Source: an uncultured Eubacteriales bacterium
GTDB lineage: Bacteria; Bacillota; Clostridia; Oscillospirales; QAMX01
Assembly: GCA_900551265.1 (NCBI GenBank)
Contig: URVL01000040.1
Location: forward strand, 1 to 15,837
Direction of reading: 5' to 3'
Length of the DNA stretch: 15,837 nt
In this document: positions 15,044 to 15,837 of the stretch, piece after piece
Layout: every line of letters begins with the position of its first letter
Numbering within the stretch: position 1 is the stretch's first letter
Notes under the pieces: model-generated
Told to the model about the DNA's origin: nothing
The model's database searches: none
The model's input: only the letters and a program-made list of their open reading frames with translations
Position numbers and translations under genes: made by a program

Positions 15044-15837
15044 ATGAAAAAACGGTTTTTTGCCGGCGTTCTTGTCCTGGTAATGATCGTGAGCCTGCTG
15101 CCTGCGACTGCGTTTGCGGATGAAGCTGTCGCTTATATAGAGGGCGGTATTGCATACACGAGCCTGGGTGAGGCCATGGCGGACGCCGGCAACGGCGATA
15201 CCGTAGTGCTGATGAACAATGTCCCAAAAACGGGATTTGATGTTTTCGGCACAAAGACCAATACACACATTACCCTGGATCTGAATGGGTATAGCCTGTA
15301 TATGAATAGCGGGAACTCTATTGAGGTCAAGGGTACAGGAAACACGCTGACGATTGCCGCGACGAACGGTGGTTCTGTCGTGAATACGACAGGAACACAG
15401 ATGTTTGACATTGACACAGCTAATGGCGCGTCTGTGGAACTGGCGGGCGGCACGTATGTGCTGGGCGGCGCATCCGCTTCGCTTGCGGGCAACAGCGCTG
15501 CTTCTGCCGTCACAATTCTGGACGGTGCGTTTTCCTGGAACATCTATATGGTTGCAGCGGCTAATAACTTGCCGTATACCGTATACGATGGACAATACTA
15601 TACGTATTATACGGACTGGACGTCCGCCTATGCTGCCTATCAGGCTGTGCCTGGCAGTGTAATTTCGACGACGGGCGATACCTCTGCCGCTACCGATGTC
15701 ACCGTAGTTCTGGATTACGGTTATGAGCTGAACGGCGCAGCGGTACGGGATTCCATTTCAGTGAAACCCGGCACGACTATTGTCCTGCCCGACGGCGGCG
15801 CCCGCGAGGGATATACGTTTGCAGGTTGGGTAAATAA
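15044..15837 (+). CDS. Secreted surface protein with InlB-type repeat, partial (3' end beyond window)
   Basis: The frame starts at ATG 15044 behind AAGGAGG and stays open to the window edge, giving the first 264 residues. Residues 1-25 form a classical signal peptide: MKKR, a hydrophobic core, then a TAFA-DE cleavage site after Ala25. Residues 26 to about 215 are rich in Thr, Ser, Gly, Asn and Ala with short strand-like segments such as HITLDLNGYSL and GASVELAGGTYVL, resembling a parallel beta-helix. From about residue 219 the sequence VVLDYGYELNG...GYTFAGWVN matches an InlB B-repeat (Listeria-Bacteroides repeat), common in clostridial surface adhesins. Cell-wall anchoring cannot be judged. 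Its position downstream of the invertible segment suggests phase-variable expression. The exact ligand or role is unknown. Confidence 0.88.
   Translation, partial: MKKRFFAGVLVLVMIVSLLPATAFADEAVAYIEGGIAYTSLGEAMADAGNGDTVVLMNNVPKTGFDVFGTKTNTHITLDLNGYSLYMNSGNSIEVKGTGNTLTIAATNGGSVVNTTGTQMFDIDTANGASVELAGGTYVLGGASASLAGNSAASAVTILDGAFSWNIYMVAAANNLPYTVYDGQYYTYYTDWTSAYAAYQAVPGSVISTTGDTSAATDVTVVLDYGYELNGAAVRDSISVKPGTTIVLPDGGAREGYTFAGWVN

Overview
The window most likely comes from an anaerobic clostridium (Bacillota, Clostridia; a gut-type Oscillospiraceae-like organism is my guess). The reasons are strong AGGAGG-type ribosome binding sites, tight gene packing, a ZTP riboswitch, the single-chain clostridial form of PurL, an Fe-S type PurF, a split IMP-forming end of the pathway, and a secreted protein with an InlB/Listeria-Bacteroides-type repeat.

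Positions 1-450 are transcribed leftwards. A consensus promoter (TTGACA, 17 bp, TATAAT; 422-450) drives an RNA of about 300 nt packed with hairpins. Two adjacent hairpins have perfectly complementary loops, and they sit just before a strong ribosome binding site and a 24-codon reading frame (14-88). I do not recognise the family. Positions 451-715 hold nothing I can identify.

Positions 716-13643 form one rightward transcription unit: promoter, ZTP riboswitch with a built-in terminator, then purE-purC-purF-purM-purN-purO-purB-purH(AICARFT only)-purD-purL, ending in a strong intrinsic terminator. These ten genes supply all ten steps from PRPP to IMP: PurF, PurD, PurN, PurL, PurM, PurE, PurC, PurB, AICAR formyltransferase, IMP cyclohydrolase. 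There is no purK, and no separate purS or purQ. The usual bifunctional PurH is replaced by a stand-alone formyltransferase plus a PurO-type cyclohydrolase. ZTP accumulates when 10-formyl-THF is short and AICAR builds up, so the switch should open the operon under folate or purine stress.

Positions 13756-15837 look like a phase-variation module and are the most interesting part. An intact tyrosine recombinase is followed by a 257-bp segment bounded by perfect 21-bp inverted repeats (14602-14622 and 14838-14858). The left repeat overlaps the recombinase stop codon. The best promoter inside the segment points left, away from the next gene. Flipping the segment would aim it at a secreted, repeat-containing surface protein that starts at 15044 and runs off the window. 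I read this as a promoter inversion switch caught in its probable OFF orientation.
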